Assembly (NCBI GenBank): GCA_016790175.1
Contig: JAEUPI010000279.1
Span: forward strand, 1 to 60,804
Reading direction: 5' to 3'
DNA length: 60,804 bases
Origin: Burkholderiaceae bacterium
GTDB lineage: Bacteria; Pseudomonadota; Gammaproteobacteria; Burkholderiales; Burkholderiaceae_C
Positions 24,674-34,453 of the stretch are shown here, in pieces (position 1 is the first letter of the stretch; the number at the start of each line of letters is the position of its first letter). A program made the position numbers and the translations under genes. The notes under the pieces were generated by a model. The model did not search any database. It was not told where the DNA came from and saw nothing but the letters and a program-made list of their open reading frames with translations.

Positions 24674-26304
24674 GCGTTGGCCTCGGTCGGCTCTGGCGCA
24701 CTGTGCGCTGGCTCCGAGCGGGGCAGGTGTTCGCCCGGATGCGCTTTGCGGTCGTTCACCCTCAAGCCGACAATCGAGCGCCGCCGGCAGTTCGGGCGGC
24801 GGCGCGCGACTGGATTCATCCGCCCGAGCGCGAGGCCAGCCTGGTCGGACCGACGCGCTGGCGATTCTTGTCAGAGGAACACGATCTCGAGGATATCGGC
24901 TGGGACGCGCCGGATGTGGCCTTGCTGTGGCGCTACAACCAGCACTATTTCGATGATCTCAACGCAAAGGGTGCAGCAGCGCGATGTGAGTGGCATCGCG
25001 CCTTGCTGAACCGATGGCGCGACGAAAACCCCCCAGGTCGCGTTACGGCCTGGGCGCCGTACCCCACCAGCCTGCGCATCGTCAACTGGGTGAAGTGGTT
25101 TGTCGGTGGACAATCACCGGACCCAGCGTGGATGCAGAGCCTGGCGACGCAGGCTCGTTGGTTGGCGCGGCGAATTGAGTGGCATCTCTTGGGCAATCAT
25201 CTTTTTGCCAACGCGAAGGCGCTGGTCTTCGCCGGTCTCTGGTTCCAGGGAACAGAAGCAGAGCAATGGCTCACGGCTGGCTTGGCCATCCTCGAGCGCG
25301 AATTGCCCGAACAGATCCTCGCCGATGGAGGTCAGTTCGAGCGCTCACCCATGTATCACGCGCTCGCACTGGAGGATGTTCTGGACCTGATCAATCTGAT
25401 TCAGTCCAGGTCGGTATCTGACACAACGGCCAATCGCCTGCTTCCAGTATTACGACGGAACGCAGGCACAATGCTGCGCTGGTTGCGGTGCATGCTGCAT
25501 CCGGGCGGCACGTTGGCACGCTTCAACGACAGCGCCGATGGCATCGGCCCTGCGCCGATCGCCATCGAGACGTATGCCGCGGCGCTGGGTGTCACTGCCG
25601 AGGCCGCTCCATCGCAAGGGGTTACTCTGTTGGAACCTAGCGGCTATGTGCGGATGGCTCGTGCCGACACGATCGCACTGCTCGACACCGCCCCGATCGG
25701 TCCCGACTACCTCCCCGGACATGCGCACGCGGACACCTTGAGCTTCGAGCTGGCGCTCGGTGGACGGGAGCTGATCGTCAATCGAGGCACCTCTGTCTAC
25801 GGCACGGGTGAACGGCGGCAGATCGAACGCGGCACTTCGGCACACTCGACCGTACAGATCGGATGCCACGATTCATCGGAAGTCTGGGCGGGGTTTCGCG
25901 TCGGCCGGCGGGCCCGCGTGACTCGGCAGACGATCGACGGATGGTCGGTAGAGGCATCACACGACGGCTATGTGCACCTGCGCGGTTGCCCGATCCACCG
26001 ACGTCGTTGGTCCCTTGAAGAAGACGGGATGCTCGTTGACGATACGGTCGATCCGGCGTCCATCGAAGAGGCCGTTGTGCGCTTTCATCTGGCTCCCGGT
26101 CTGGGACTGCAGGTTGACGGAAGCTGCTGGCGCGTCGAGGACTGCACTGGGGCAGTATTGGCTTCGATCTCGATCGAAGCGGGCGGCACAGGCAGCCGCG
26201 AGCAGTGGCTGCACGCCGAGCGATTCGGCCTGCTGGTGGCCGCTGAAACGCTGGTGGTTCCACTCGAGGCGAATCGACGCGCCCGCGTGCGGTGGCGCTG
26301 GTAG
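24670..26304 (+). CDS. Heparinase II/III-like protein
   Basis: A 544-residue protein with an alpha-barrel half (LLWRYNQHYFDDL, TSLRIVNWVKWF, LLGNHLFANAKALVFAG, GGQFERSPMYHALALED) and a beta-sandwich half (PGHAHADTLSFELALGG, NRGTSVYGTGERR). These are heparinase/alginate-lyase family features, including the Asn/His and Tyr regions. No signal peptide is visible, so a cytoplasmic role is likely. In EPS loci this family's job is unclear: lyase, or transferase-like use on uronic acids. GTG 24670 is chosen for its GTGA overlap. Base use is less GC-rich than the pse genes (25381-25440 is 32/60 by hand). Confidence 0.85.
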   Translation: MSVGLGRLWRTVRWLRAGQVFARMRFAVVHPQADNRAPPAVRAAARDWIHPPEREASLVGPTRWRFLSEEHDLEDIGWDAPDVALLWRYNQHYFDDLNAKGAAARCEWHRALLNRWRDENPPGRVTAWAPYPTSLRIVNWVKWFVGGQSPDPAWMQSLATQARWLARRIEWHLLGNHLFANAKALVFAGLWFQGTEAEQWLTAGLAILERELPEQILADGGQFERSPMYHALALEDVLDLINLIQSRSVSDTTANRLLPVLRRNAGTMLRWLRCMLHPGGTLARFNDSADGIGPAPIAIETYAAALGVTAEAAPSQGVTLLEPSGYVRMARADTIALLDTAPIGPDYLPGHAHADTLSFELALGGRELIVNRGTSVYGTGERRQIERGTSAHSTVQIGCHDSSEVWAGFRVGRRARVTRQTIDGWSVEASHDGYVHLRGCPIHRRRWSLEEDGMLVDDTVDPASIEEAVVRFHLAPGLGLQVDGSCWRVEDCTGAVLASISIEAGGTGSREQWLHAERFGLLVAAETLVVPLEANRRARVRWRW

Positions 26305-26309
26305 GTTCG

Positions 26310-27539
26310 ATGCATATCCTCTTCCTCAGCGACAACTTCCCACCCGAGGTCAATGCTCCTTCGAGCCGCACGCACGAGCACTGCCGACAGTGGGCCGAGG
26401 CTGGTGAGCAGGTGACCGTGATCACCTGCGCGCCGAACTTTCCTCATGGACGTGTCTTTGACGGCTACCGCAACCGTCTGTGGCAGCAGGAAGTCGTCGA
26501 CGGGATTCGCGTGATCCGGGTTTGGAGCTACGTCGCGGCAAACGAAGGATTCGCCAGACGCATCCTCGACTACATGAGTTACATGGTGATGGCCTTCATC
26601 GCCGGTGTACTCGTGCGTCGCGTCGATGTCGTCGTGGGAACGTCGCCGCAGTTCTTTACGGCAATAGCTGCTTGGGCCGTAGGCGCCGTCAAGCGCAAGC
26701 CCTTCGTCTTCGAGCTACGCGATTTGTGGCCTGAGTCGATCAAGGCCGTCGGCGCGATGAGGGAGTCGGCAGCCATCCACTGGCTCGAGCGACTTGAGCT
26801 GTTTCTCTACCGGCGTGCAGCGCGAGTCGTGTCGGTCACTCACTCGTTCCGCGATGCCCTTGTCCGGCGAGGAATCGATGGCGACAAGATCGACGTGGTC
26901 ACGAATGGCGTCGACATGGAACGCTTCTCGCCCCGTCGCAAGGACGCCGATCTCCAAAGGGAACTCGGATTCGAAGGTTGCTTCGTCGCCGGCTACATCG
27001 GTACTCACGGCATGGCTCATGCGCTCGAGACCCTGCTGGCCGCGATGCACGCTCTGCAGCAACGGCTTGAAGGGGAAGACGTCCGGCTACTTCTGCTGGG
27101 CGATGGTGCGCGCAAGGCTGCGCTCAAGGCCGAAGCGGCCCGGCTGCGACTGTCGAACGTCAAATTCCTCGACACGGTGCCCAAAGACCAGGTCGTGCGC
27201 TACTGGTCGCTGCTCGACGTGTCGATCATTCATCTGCGTCGGACGGACCTGTTCTCAACGGTTATCCCGAGCAAGCTCTTCGAATGCATGGGCATGGGGA
27301 TTCCGGTTCTGCACGGCGTAGCCGGCGAATCGGCAAGCATTGTTGAACGCGAACAAGCGGGACTCCTGTTCGAGCCTGAGAACGCCAATCAGCTCGTCGA
27401 AAGTATCCTGCGCCTGCGCGCCGACGCAAACCTGAGGCATCAACTTCGAGCGAACGGACTGGCCGCGGCGCGTCGCTACGACCGTCGCGCACTCGCCACC
27501 GCCATGCTCAGGTCATTGCGAAATGCGTGCCAACGATAG
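26310..27539 (+). CDS. Glycosyltransferase family 4, WbuB-like
   Basis: A 409-residue GT4 enzyme. MHILFLSDNFPPEVNAPSSR at the start and FELRDLWPESIKAVG are typical of WbuB/WbpH-type transferases, which often move FucNAc or related aminosugars. The donor site includes GYIGTHGMAHALE and SKLFECMGMGIPVL. ATG 26310 starts five bases after the heparinase stop; a GTG at 26292 is possible but would overlap it. It is the last gene of the coupled plus-strand run before a long gap. Confidence 0.88.
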   Translation: MHILFLSDNFPPEVNAPSSRTHEHCRQWAEAGEQVTVITCAPNFPHGRVFDGYRNRLWQQEVVDGIRVIRVWSYVAANEGFARRILDYMSYMVMAFIAGVLVRRVDVVVGTSPQFFTAIAAWAVGAVKRKPFVFELRDLWPESIKAVGAMRESAAIHWLERLELFLYRRAARVVSVTHSFRDALVRRGIDGDKIDVVTNGVDMERFSPRRKDADLQRELGFEGCFVAGYIGTHGMAHALETLLAAMHALQQRLEGEDVRLLLLGDGARKAALKAEAARLRLSNVKFLDTVPKDQVVRYWSLLDVSIIHLRRTDLFSTVIPSKLFECMGMGIPVLHGVAGESASIVEREQAGLLFEPENANQLVESILRLRADANLRHQLRANGLAAARRYDRRALATAMLRSLRNACQR

Positions 27540-28069
27540 CCAGTCGACAGTCCCGCTCGCGTAGGCATGTGCGTCTTCCAGCGTCAGCTGCCTCTCGGGG
27601 CAACGCAGCGCATGACCTAGGCGATCGGCGAAACGTTCCAGCACCTGACGTTCCGGGGCGACTCGAACGCCACCATAGCCGGTGCATTGCCCGGCGCCAC
27701 GAGTGATCGACGGCAGCGATGCGGATCTGAGTCGCAGGTCATTTTCCTGTCGCCGTGCTTCGCAACGACAATTCGCGCCGAACGATCGCCAGCCGGGCAA
27801 GGATGAGTCCATTGGTTCCGGTTATCAGCTGAAGCGCCGTCATTAGGCTCATCATCCTCGGTACGTCGCCCGCACGCTTCCCGGTCCGAGTCATTTGTCA
27901 AGAATCGAGCCTTCGATTCGAACCGCGGTGTGACAAATGTCCTCCTGCGAGGGCCCGACTCATTCGATTCTCTCGATCGTTTCGACGTGCGAGGCGTCGA
28001 CAATTCTTCGGGTCCGTGGCATGGGCGGATACGAGGCAAAGTCCGTCCTTTCTACGGTACGCAGCATTC
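27540..28069. other. 530-base intergenic region without a recognised gene
   Basis: This is the only stretch over 300 bases without a supported gene. Both strands hold only short ORFs that match nothing I know. On the minus strand a 51-codon frame (27739-27894) encodes a hydrophobic-rich peptide with MSLMTALQLITGTNG, which might be a gene remnant. Nested inverted repeats sit at 27892-27939. The region separates the coupled operon from the lipoprotein gene and probably contains its promoter. Confidence 0.5.
27892..27939. repeat. Nested inverted repeats in the intergenic gap
   Basis: CATTTGTCA (27892-27900) and TGACAAATG (27931-27939) are perfect 9-base inverted arms. Inside them GAATCGA (27902-27908) and TCGATTC (27913-27919) form a second perfect pair with a 4-base loop. 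AT-rich arms and the lack of a T tract make a terminator unlikely; an operator or cruciform-type site upstream of the lipoprotein gene is possible. Confidence 0.45.
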
Positions 28070-29359
28070 ATGAACACCTCTTGCACTCAGCGCAGTTCAG
28101 TGGCTCTGCTCGCGTTGATTGCGGCAGGTTGCGGCGGCGGCGATGAATCCGACTCCCGTGCGCACCCCGCCGCCGAAGGCCAGGTGCAGATTCTGTCGGC
28201 ATCTATGCCTACATGCTCCGATGCACGCGTTCACGACAACGGGACGGTCGTCTATGTCACGATCCCAGCAAGCTGCGAATTCGAGTCGCCGATCGAATTG
28301 ACGTTAACTGTAGACCGCCACGCACCGCGCGATCACACAGTTAGGATCGAATCACCCGGCGTTGAGTCGGCGTTTGAGCCTGAAACCGGCCTGACGCGAC
28401 GGGTCTCGGTATTTCGCCGTGGTACGTGGCGATCGCTGGACAACGGCGCCTCGTGGCGCTGGCGGGACGGCGCAGGGCTGTTGGCCAAGGACGGCGGCCT
28501 GTACCTCATGGGCGGCTGGAGCGGCGGCGTCGATATGAACAGCGACGTCTGGTTCACGCGCGACTTGTTGCATTGGATCGAGCGGACGCCCCGGGCGCCA
28601 TGGAACGGCCGACATGGAGCGGGATGGGTCGTGCATGCTGATCGCCTGTGGGTTATCGGCGGCGATCTGTTCACCGACGTCTGGTCCTCGACTGACGGCA
28701 ATGATTGGCGGCTCGAAACTCAGGCAGCCGCCTTCGGCGAACGATACACACCAATCGGGGCCTCGTTGAATGGACGACTTCTGATCTATGGCGGAATGGC
28801 TTGGGGACCGTCCCGCTGGTGCGCCTACATGCCGGAGTGCTTTGCCTATGGTTTCAACGATGTCTGGTCGTCGAATGACGGTGTGACATGGACCGCGGTC
28901 CAGCCTGCGGCACCATGGACGCCACGTGGCCTGATCCACGGATCGATCGTATTCAACGGCCGTACTTACATCATCGGCGGCGGCCTCAAGCTGGCCTCAA
29001 CCAGCTCCGTATTGGCGGAAACAACCGCCGAGCATCACGACGTCTGGTCTTCTGACGACGGAGTGCATTGGCGGCAGGAGGCGGACGATGCGGGCTTCTC
29101 GCCGCGCACGCATCTGGCGACCCTCGGCACCGAGCACGGCTGCTACATAGCCGGAGGTTCGGTCATGTATCAACTCGCCGTGACGAACGAAGTCTACTTC
29201 GCGCCCGACTGTGTGCGCTTCCGCCTGCTGCCGGGCTATGAGCAACTCGGCGTTCGCCACGCGGCGTCGATCGCGCAGTTCAACGGTAGCATCGTGATCC
29301 TCGGCGGGCACGCGGACACGGCAGGCACGACGGTCTGGCAGTACTTCCCGGACATTTGA
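28070..29359 (+). CDS. Asp-box/kelch-like beta-propeller lipoprotein
   Basis: A 429-residue predicted lipoprotein. The signal peptide ends LALIAAGC with the lipidated Cys at 21, followed by a Gly/Asp-rich linker. Four Asp-box-like motifs are visible: SLDNGASW (122-129), SSTDGNDW (206-213, degenerate), SSNDGVTW (267-274) and SSDDGVHW (327-334). Kelch-like IYGG, VIGG and ILGG strands alternate with them. This predicts a beta-propeller outside the cytoplasm, as in sialidases and carbohydrate-binding proteins. It lies alone between two sugar genes. No catalytic residues could be assigned, so binding rather than hydrolysis is equally likely. Confidence 0.75.
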   Translation: MNTSCTQRSSVALLALIAAGCGGGDESDSRAHPAAEGQVQILSASMPTCSDARVHDNGTVVYVTIPASCEFESPIELTLTVDRHAPRDHTVRIESPGVESAFEPETGLTRRVSVFRRGTWRSLDNGASWRWRDGAGLLAKDGGLYLMGGWSGGVDMNSDVWFTRDLLHWIERTPRAPWNGRHGAGWVVHADRLWVIGGDLFTDVWSSTDGNDWRLETQAAAFGERYTPIGASLNGRLLIYGGMAWGPSRWCAYMPECFAYGFNDVWSSNDGVTWTAVQPAAPWTPRGLIHGSIVFNGRTYIIGGGLKLASTSSVLAETTAEHHDVWSSDDGVHWRQEADDAGFSPRTHLATLGTEHGCYIAGGSVMYQLAVTNEVYFAPDCVRFRLLPGYEQLGVRHAASIAQFNGSIVILGGHADTAGTTVWQYFPDI

Positions 29360-29427
29360 GGGTCTCGCGCTAGACTCGTCCAGCCGCACGGATGTCGTGC
29401 AGACCTTCCTCCCTCGCTAAGTCGCAC

Positions 29428-30777
29428 ATGAAAGTCACCGTCATCGGCACCGGCTACGTCGGACTCGTCACGGGCGCATGCCTGGCCGAACTCGGCAATC
29501 ACGTGATCTGCCTTGACGTGGATTCGCGCAAGATCGCGCTGCTTAACGAGGCGAAGATTCCGATCCACGAACCCGGCCTCGAGGAGATCGTCCGGCACAA
29601 CGCGGGCGCTGGTCGCCTGCAGTTCACCACCGACGTTGCAGCGGCCGTTCGGCACGGGACACTGCAAATCATCGGCGTAGGCACGCCACCTGGGCAGGAC
29701 GGTAGTGCAGACTTGAGTTCCGTACTCGAGGCGGCAGAAGGCATCGGCCGCCACATGACCGACTACAAGGTGATCGTCGACAAGAGTACGGTACCGGTCG
29801 GCACGGCTGATTCGGTACGCGCGGCAGTGCAACGAGCACTCGAAGCTCGCGGGATGGGCGAACTCGGCTTCTCCGTGGTTTCGAACCCCGAGTTCCTCAA
29901 GGAAGGCATGGCCGTAGAAGATTTCATGCGCCCTGACCGCATCATCCTCGGCTCCGACGACGAACGGGCGATCTCGCTGATGCGCGCGCTATACACGCCC
30001 TTCATGCGCAACCACGACAAGCTGCAGGTCATGGACGTGCGCAGCGCCGAGCTCACAAAATACGCGGCCAACGCCATGCTCGCGACCCGTATTAGCTTCA
30101 TGAACGAGATGGCACTGCTGGCCGAGCGCGTCGGTGCTGACATCGAGCATGTGCGCCGCGGCATCGGTAGCGATCCCCGCATCGGGACACACTTTCTCTA
30201 CGCCGGCACCGGTTATGGGGGCAGCTGCTTTCCGAAAGACCTGCGCGCGCTCATCAAGTCCGGCCGCGACGCGGGCATTGAACTCGGCATTCTGCGTGCG
30301 GTCGACGCGGCGAACGAACGCCAGAAGCATGTACTGGTCGACAAGATCGTCCGCCGTTTCGGCGAACATCTGTCCGGACGCACGTTTGCACTGTGGGGTC
30401 TGGCGTTCAAGCCGAACACCGACGACATGCGCGAGGCGCCCAGCCGCGTTGTGGTGTCCGAGCTCGTCCGGCGCGGTGCGAGATTGCAGGCGTACGACCC
30501 TGTGGCCACTGGCGTGGCCAAGCACGCCTTTGCGGCGTTGGCGAATCTGAGCTTCGCGCCGACGCAATCGGCTGCGCTCAATGGCGCCGACGCGCTCGTG
30601 TTGATCACCGAGTGGAAGGAGTTCCGAAACCCCGACTTCGATGCGATCAAGGCGACGCTGAAGTTGCCCCTGATCTTCGACGGGCGCAATCAGTATGATC
30701 CGGCGCTCATGCGTGCTCTCGGCATCGAATACCACGCCATCGGCCGGTTCGACACCGCTCGCTCCGCAGGCGCTTAA
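29428..30777 (+). CDS. ugd: UDP-glucose/UDP-sugar 6-dehydrogenase
   Basis: A 449-residue NAD-dependent enzyme that oxidises C6 of a UDP-hexose to the uronic acid. GTGYVG is at residues 7-12, followed by [37 protein letters not shown], and the catalytic Cys267 in [10 protein letters not shown]. It looks like Ugd (UDP-glucose), but it is the only 6-dehydrogenase in the window, and both WlbA-type sets need UDP-GlcNAc-uronate. ATG 29428 is taken over an upstream start because the Rossmann strand begins directly there. Its stop overlaps that of the convergent capD-like gene. Confidence 0.9.
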   Translation: MKVTVIGTGYVGLVTGACLAELGNHVICLDVDSRKIALLNEAKIPIHEPGLEEIVRHNAGAGRLQFTTDVAAAVRHGTLQIIGVGTPPGQDGSADLSSVLEAAEGIGRHMTDYKVIVDKSTVPVGTADSVRAAVQRALEARGMGELGFSVVSNPEFLKEGMAVEDFMRPDRIILGSDDERAISLMRALYTPFMRNHDKLQVMDVRSAELTKYAANAMLATRISFMNEMALLAERVGADIEHVRRGIGSDPRIGTHFLYAGTGYGGSCFPKDLRALIKSGRDAGIELGILRAVDAANERQKHVLVDKIVRRFGEHLSGRTFALWGLAFKPNTDDMREAPSRVVVSELVRRGARLQAYDPVATGVAKHAFAALANLSFAPTQSAALNGADALVLITEWKEFRNPDFDAIKATLKLPLIFDGRNQYDPALMRALGIEYHAIGRFDTARSAGA

Positions 30778-32687
30778 CCTCCCGGATTGAACTCGGGCAC
30801 TAGGCCTCTCAACAACAGCCGGACCGACTCGTATTTCCTGCTGGCGGCGCCGATGCGATCCAACCATGCGAACTGCGCGCCAGCCTCGGTGGACGGCTGG
30901 AGCCTCGCCACCCGCAGTTGATTATGTGCAGTGGGAAGCGATGTATCGGCATCTGCCAGCAACTCCTCGTATAACTTCTCGCCCGCCCGCAACCCACTGA
31001 ACTCGATGCCGATCTCGTCGGCTGAGTGCCCTGAGAGCCGGATCAGTTGCCGGGCCAGATCGACAATCTTTACGGGCTCGCCCATGTCCAGCACCAGCAC
31101 CTGCCCGCTCTCGCCGATTGCCGCCGCCTGCAGCACCAATCGCGCCGCCTCGGGGATCGTCATGAAATAGCGAATGATCTCCGGGTGCGTCACCGTTACC
31201 GGTCCACCCTTGGCGATCTGCTCCTTGAACTTGGGGATCACGCTGCCGCTGGAGCCCAGCACGTTGCCGAAGCGCACGGCCATGAACTTCGTGGATCTGT
31301 GTTCCGCGGCCATCGCCGCCACCACCATCTCGGCCGCCCGCTTTGTGGCCCCCATCACGTTGGTGGGGTTCACCGCCTTGTCGGTACTGATCAGCACGAA
31401 ACGTTCGGCACCGTTCTCGGCGCCTGCCAACGCAGCATGGTAGGTGCCCAAGGTGTTGTTGCGCAGCGCCGCCCAGGCGTTGTCGTCCTCCTCCATCAGC
31501 GGCACATGCTTGAATGCCGCCGCGTGGAACACCACCTGCGGCCGCCACTTTGCAAACGTGTGGCGCAGGTGTTCGAGGTCCTTCACATCGCCGATCAGCT
31601 TCACGAGCGACAGCTGCGGGAAGCGCTGCGACAGATCCTGCTCGATCGTATACAGATTGAACTCGCTCAGCTCGTACAACACCAGCCGCGCCGGCTGATA
31701 TCGCGCCACCTGCCTGCACAGCTCGCTGCCGATACTTCCGCCGGCGCCTGTGATCAGTACCGTCTTGCCGCGAAGCGTCTCGCCGATGCCGGCCTCATCG
31801 AGTTGCACCGGCTCGCGGCCGAGCAGATCCTCGGGCTCGATGTCGCGGAGCCGATCGATGCGCTCGGCGCCTTCACGCATCTCCTGCGCCGAGGGCATAG
31901 TCACCACCGGGAGTCCGGTGTTCGCCGCCAGCTCGAGCACCTCGCGCCGGCGCGCGCCGCGCAGCGAGGGCATTGCCAGCACCAGATGCGTGGCAGCGCC
32001 GCGTACGGCGGGGTCGGCGAGTGCGGTGATCGGCCCCAGCACCGGCACGCCGGCGATGCGCGTGCCCCGCTTGTGCGGATCGTCGTCCAGGAAGCCCAGC
32101 ACGATCCAACCCTGGCGATGAATGCCCGCCACCAGCAGGCGCGCCGCCTGCCCTGCGCCAAGCACGATGGCACGCCGGATTTCGGCGTCGCTGCCGGTGA
32201 TGCGCGCGCGCGCATGTTCGTAGAGCATGCGATAGCTCAACCGCACCAGCGCCAGCACCATCAGCGTCATCACCGGGTGCAACGCCAGCACGGCGCGCGG
32301 CACGCCGCGCAATTGCAGCGCAAACACGGCCGCGGTCGATATGGCGCCGGCAATCGCACACGCAAGCAGGATGCGCCGAACCTCGCCGAAACCCGAGAAG
32401 CGCCAGATGCCCTTGGGCACCTGCAACAACTGGAACATCAGCACGTAGGCACAAACCACGCCGGCCAGCACCCAGCCATCGTAGGCAGGCCGGGCACTGA
32501 ACCAGCGTTCGAAGCCGAGTCGGAACAAGTACGTGGCGTTCCACGCCACCGCCACCAGCGCGCCATCGATGGCGAGCGCGAGCGGCTCGCGGTGCGGGCG
32601 CAGGCGCGCGAGCAGACGATCCAGTCGATGCCAGATCGTCGGCTCCGCGGCCGAGCCGACCTGGGTGACGCCATCGGTGTGCTTCAT
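30774..32687 (-). CDS. Membrane-anchored nucleotide-sugar 4,6-dehydratase, CapD/WbpM-type
   Basis: A 637-residue protein. The N-terminal third has about four membrane helices, followed by a CoA-binding-like Rossmann domain ([16 protein letters not shown]). The C-terminal short-chain dehydrogenase domain carries [14 protein letters not shown] and [17 protein letters not shown], where Met replaces the usual Tyr as in WbpM. It converts UDP-GlcNAc to the 4-keto-6-deoxy sugar used for QuiNAc, FucNAc or bacillosamine. It is the last gene of the minus operon and overlaps the sugar transferase stop by ATGA. Confidence 0.92.
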   Translation of the reverse strand: MKHTDGVTQVGSAAEPTIWHRLDRLLARLRPHREPLALAIDGALVAVAWNATYLFRLGFERWFSARPAYDGWVLAGVVCAYVLMFQLLQVPKGIWRFSGFGEVRRILLACAIAGAISTAAVFALQLRGVPRAVLALHPVMTLMVLALVRLSYRMLYEHARARITGSDAEIRRAIVLGAGQAARLLVAGIHRQGWIVLGFLDDDPHKRGTRIAGVPVLGPITALADPAVRGAATHLVLAMPSLRGARRREVLELAANTGLPVVTMPSAQEMREGAERIDRLRDIEPEDLLGREPVQLDEAGIGETLRGKTVLITGAGGSIGSELCRQVARYQPARLVLYELSEFNLYTIEQDLSQRFPQLSLVKLIGDVKDLEHLRHTFAKWRPQVVFHAAAFKHVPLMEEDDNAWAALRNNTLGTYHAALAGAENGAERFVLISTDKAVNPTNVMGATKRAAEMVVAAMAAEHRSTKFMAVRFGNVLGSSGSVIPKFKEQIAKGGPVTVTHPEIIRYFMTIPEAARLVLQAAAIGESGQVLVLDMGEPVKIVDLARQLIRLSGHSADEIGIEFSGLRAGEKLYEELLADADTSLPTAHNQLRVARLQPSTEAGAQFAWLDRIGAASRKYESVRLLLRGLVPEFNPGG

Positions 32688-33286
32688 CGCGCCAGCAGCA
32701 ATTTGAGCGTACGGCCCAGCACGGCCAGATCGCTGCCCAGCGTGGCGCGCCGCAGGTAATCGGCCTGAAGCTGCAGCTTGCGCGGCAGGATGCGTTCGAT
32801 GTACATCCGCTCCGGATCGGCCGCCTCGGCAAGCTCCGCGGCTTCGTTGGCGAATTCGAGTGCGGCCGGATCCGTGAGCCCCGGCCGCACCGCGAGCAGC
32901 TCGTCGCGCAACGCAGGCGGATACGCCGCCACGAAGCATGGCACCTCGGGCCTCGGACCGACAAGGCTCATGTCACCCTTGATCACGTCGATCAGCTGGG
33001 GCAGTTCGTCGATGCGGTAGTGCCTCAGGACGCGACCGACGCGTGTGACACGCGCGTCGTCGTGCGCCGTCACGGCCGGCCCTCGCGCGGACGCGTCGAC
33101 AAACATCGTGCGCAGCTTATGGATTCGAAAGACCCGACCGCCACGGCCCACGCGCTCCTGGCGGAACGCCGCCGGGCCCGGTGAGTCGATGCGAATGGCC
33201 AGCATGGCGAGCAGCAGGATGGGCGCCATCGCCAGCAATGCGACCGTCGCCACGACCAGATCGAACATGCGCTTGGTCACGATCAA
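32684..33286 (-). CDS. Initiating sugar-phosphate transferase (PglC/WcaJ-type)
   Basis: A 200-residue monotopic phosphoglycosyltransferase. An N-terminal membrane-entering helix is followed by RIDSPGPAAFRQERVG, IHKLRTM and DELPQLIDVIKGDMSLVGPRPE. It places the first sugar phosphate on undecaprenyl phosphate. The short form without four extra helices is PglC-like, which fits a bacillosamine- or FucNAc4N-type first sugar made by the flanking dehydratase and aminotransferase. The TTG at 33286 is used; the ATG at 33268 would cut the membrane helix. Confidence 0.9.
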   Translation of the reverse strand: MIVTKRMFDLVVATVALLAMAPILLLAMLAIRIDSPGPAAFRQERVGRGGRVFRIHKLRTMFVDASARGPAVTAHDDARVTRVGRVLRHYRIDELPQLIDVIKGDMSLVGPRPEVPCFVAAYPPALRDELLAVRPGLTDPAALEFANEAAELAEAADPERMYIERILPRKLQLQADYLRRATLGSDLAVLGRTLKLLLAR

Positions 33287-33289
33287 TCG

Positions 33290-34453
33290 TCAGAGCCGCA
33301 GCAGATCGCGCACAGCCCCGATCACGCGCTCGACATCGGCGTCGCTCATTCGTGTGTAGATCGGCAGGCTGAGCTGTCGCTCGTACACGCGCTCGCTGTG
33401 CGGGAACCGCTCGTTGCGCAGACCATAGCGCTCGCGCCAATATGGCTGCCGGTGCAGTGGGATGTAGTGCACGCTACAGCCGATACCGCGCTCGAACAGG
33501 CGCTCGATCAATCGGTCGCGCGCGAGTGGTGAGCCGTCGCCCAGGCGCAGCGCGTAGAGGTGCCAGGCGTGCGTCTCGCCGGCAGGCGCCGCCGGTGGTG
33601 TGATGACGGGCAGGCTCGCGAGGGCTTCGTTGTAGCGCATTGCGATCTGCTCGCGTCGCCGCTGGAAGGCATGGGCCTTCTTCAGCTGCTGCAGCCCAAG
33701 TGCGGCGGCGATGTCGGTCAGGTTGTACTTGAAGCCCGGCGCCACGATCTCGTAGTACCAGCTCGGCACGTTGGCGGTGAAGCGGTCGAACGCATCGCGG
33801 CTCATGCCGTGCAGCCTCATCACCTGGGCTCGCTGTGCCAGCGCCGCATCGCGCGTCACCAGCATGCCGCCCTCGCCAGTGGTGATGGTCTTGTTGGCGT
33901 AGAAGCTGAACACCGCGGCGTCGCTGGTCAGTGTGCCGATCAGGTGGCGGCCGCTTGTCGTGGGCAGCGCGTGCGCAGCGTCCTCCACCACGCGCAGATC
34001 GTGCCGCAGCGCAATGGCGCCGATCGCCGCCATGTCTGCCGCCAGGCCACCGTAGTGCACCGGAATGATCGCCTTCGTGCGCGGCGTGATCGCCGCCTCG
34101 ACCGCGCGCGGGTCGATGTTCAGCGTGGCCGGGTCGATGTCGACGATCGTCACGTCGGCGCCGAGGTAGCGCACCACCTCGGCCGTGGCGGTGAAGGTGT
34201 GTGTCGGCACGATCACCTCGTCGCCCGGTCCGATGTGCAGCGCCTCCAGCGCCAGGTGCAAGCCCGCGGTGGCCGAATTCACCGCAATGCAATGAAGCGA
34301 GGGGTCGCCGAGGAACGCCGCGAAGTCCGCCTCGAAACGCTTGGCCTTGGGGCCGGTAGTTACCCAGCCCGAGCGCAGCGTGTCGACGACCTCGGCGATC
34401 TCTTCCTCGCCGATGTCGGGCAGCGCGAACGGGAGGAATGGCTCGCGCGTCAT
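33290..34453 (-). CDS. DegT-family aminotransferase, PglE-like
   Basis: A 387-residue PLP aminotransferase. It begins [20 protein letters not shown] and has [24 protein letters not shown], the PLP Lys in [14 protein letters not shown] and [12 protein letters not shown]. Enzymes of this type aminate the C4 ketone of UDP-4-keto-6-deoxy-GlcNAc. With the CapD-like dehydratase and PglC-like transferase encoded just downstream, a 4-amino-4,6-dideoxy first sugar is likely. ATG 34453 overlaps the methyltransferase stop. Confidence 0.88.
   Translation of the reverse strand: MTREPFLPFALPDIGEEEIAEVVDTLRSGWVTTGPKAKRFEADFAAFLGDPSLHCIAVNSATAGLHLALEALHIGPGDEVIVPTHTFTATAEVVRYLGADVTIVDIDPATLNIDPRAVEAAITPRTKAIIPVHYGGLAADMAAIGAIALRHDLRVVEDAAHALPTTSGRHLIGTLTSDAAVFSFYANKTITTGEGGMLVTRDAALAQRAQVMRLHGMSRDAFDRFTANVPSWYYEIVAPGFKYNLTDIAAALGLQQLKKAHAFQRRREQIAMRYNEALASLPVITPPAAPAGETHAWHLYALRLGDGSPLARDRLIERLFERGIGCSVHYIPLHRQPYWRERYGLRNERFPHSERVYERQLSLPIYTRMSDADVERVIGAVRDLLRL

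Noticed and set aside
27513-27812. 99-codon minus-strand ORF next to the GT4 gene
   Set aside because: No start signal, domain or family wording was found. It partly overlaps the end of the GT4 gene on the other strand, so it is not called a gene.
31047-32759. 570-codon open frame on the plus strand
   Set aside because: It is opposite the CapD/WbpM-type gene. The product is Arg/His/Gln-rich with no recognisable domain, typical of antisense frames in high-GC DNA.
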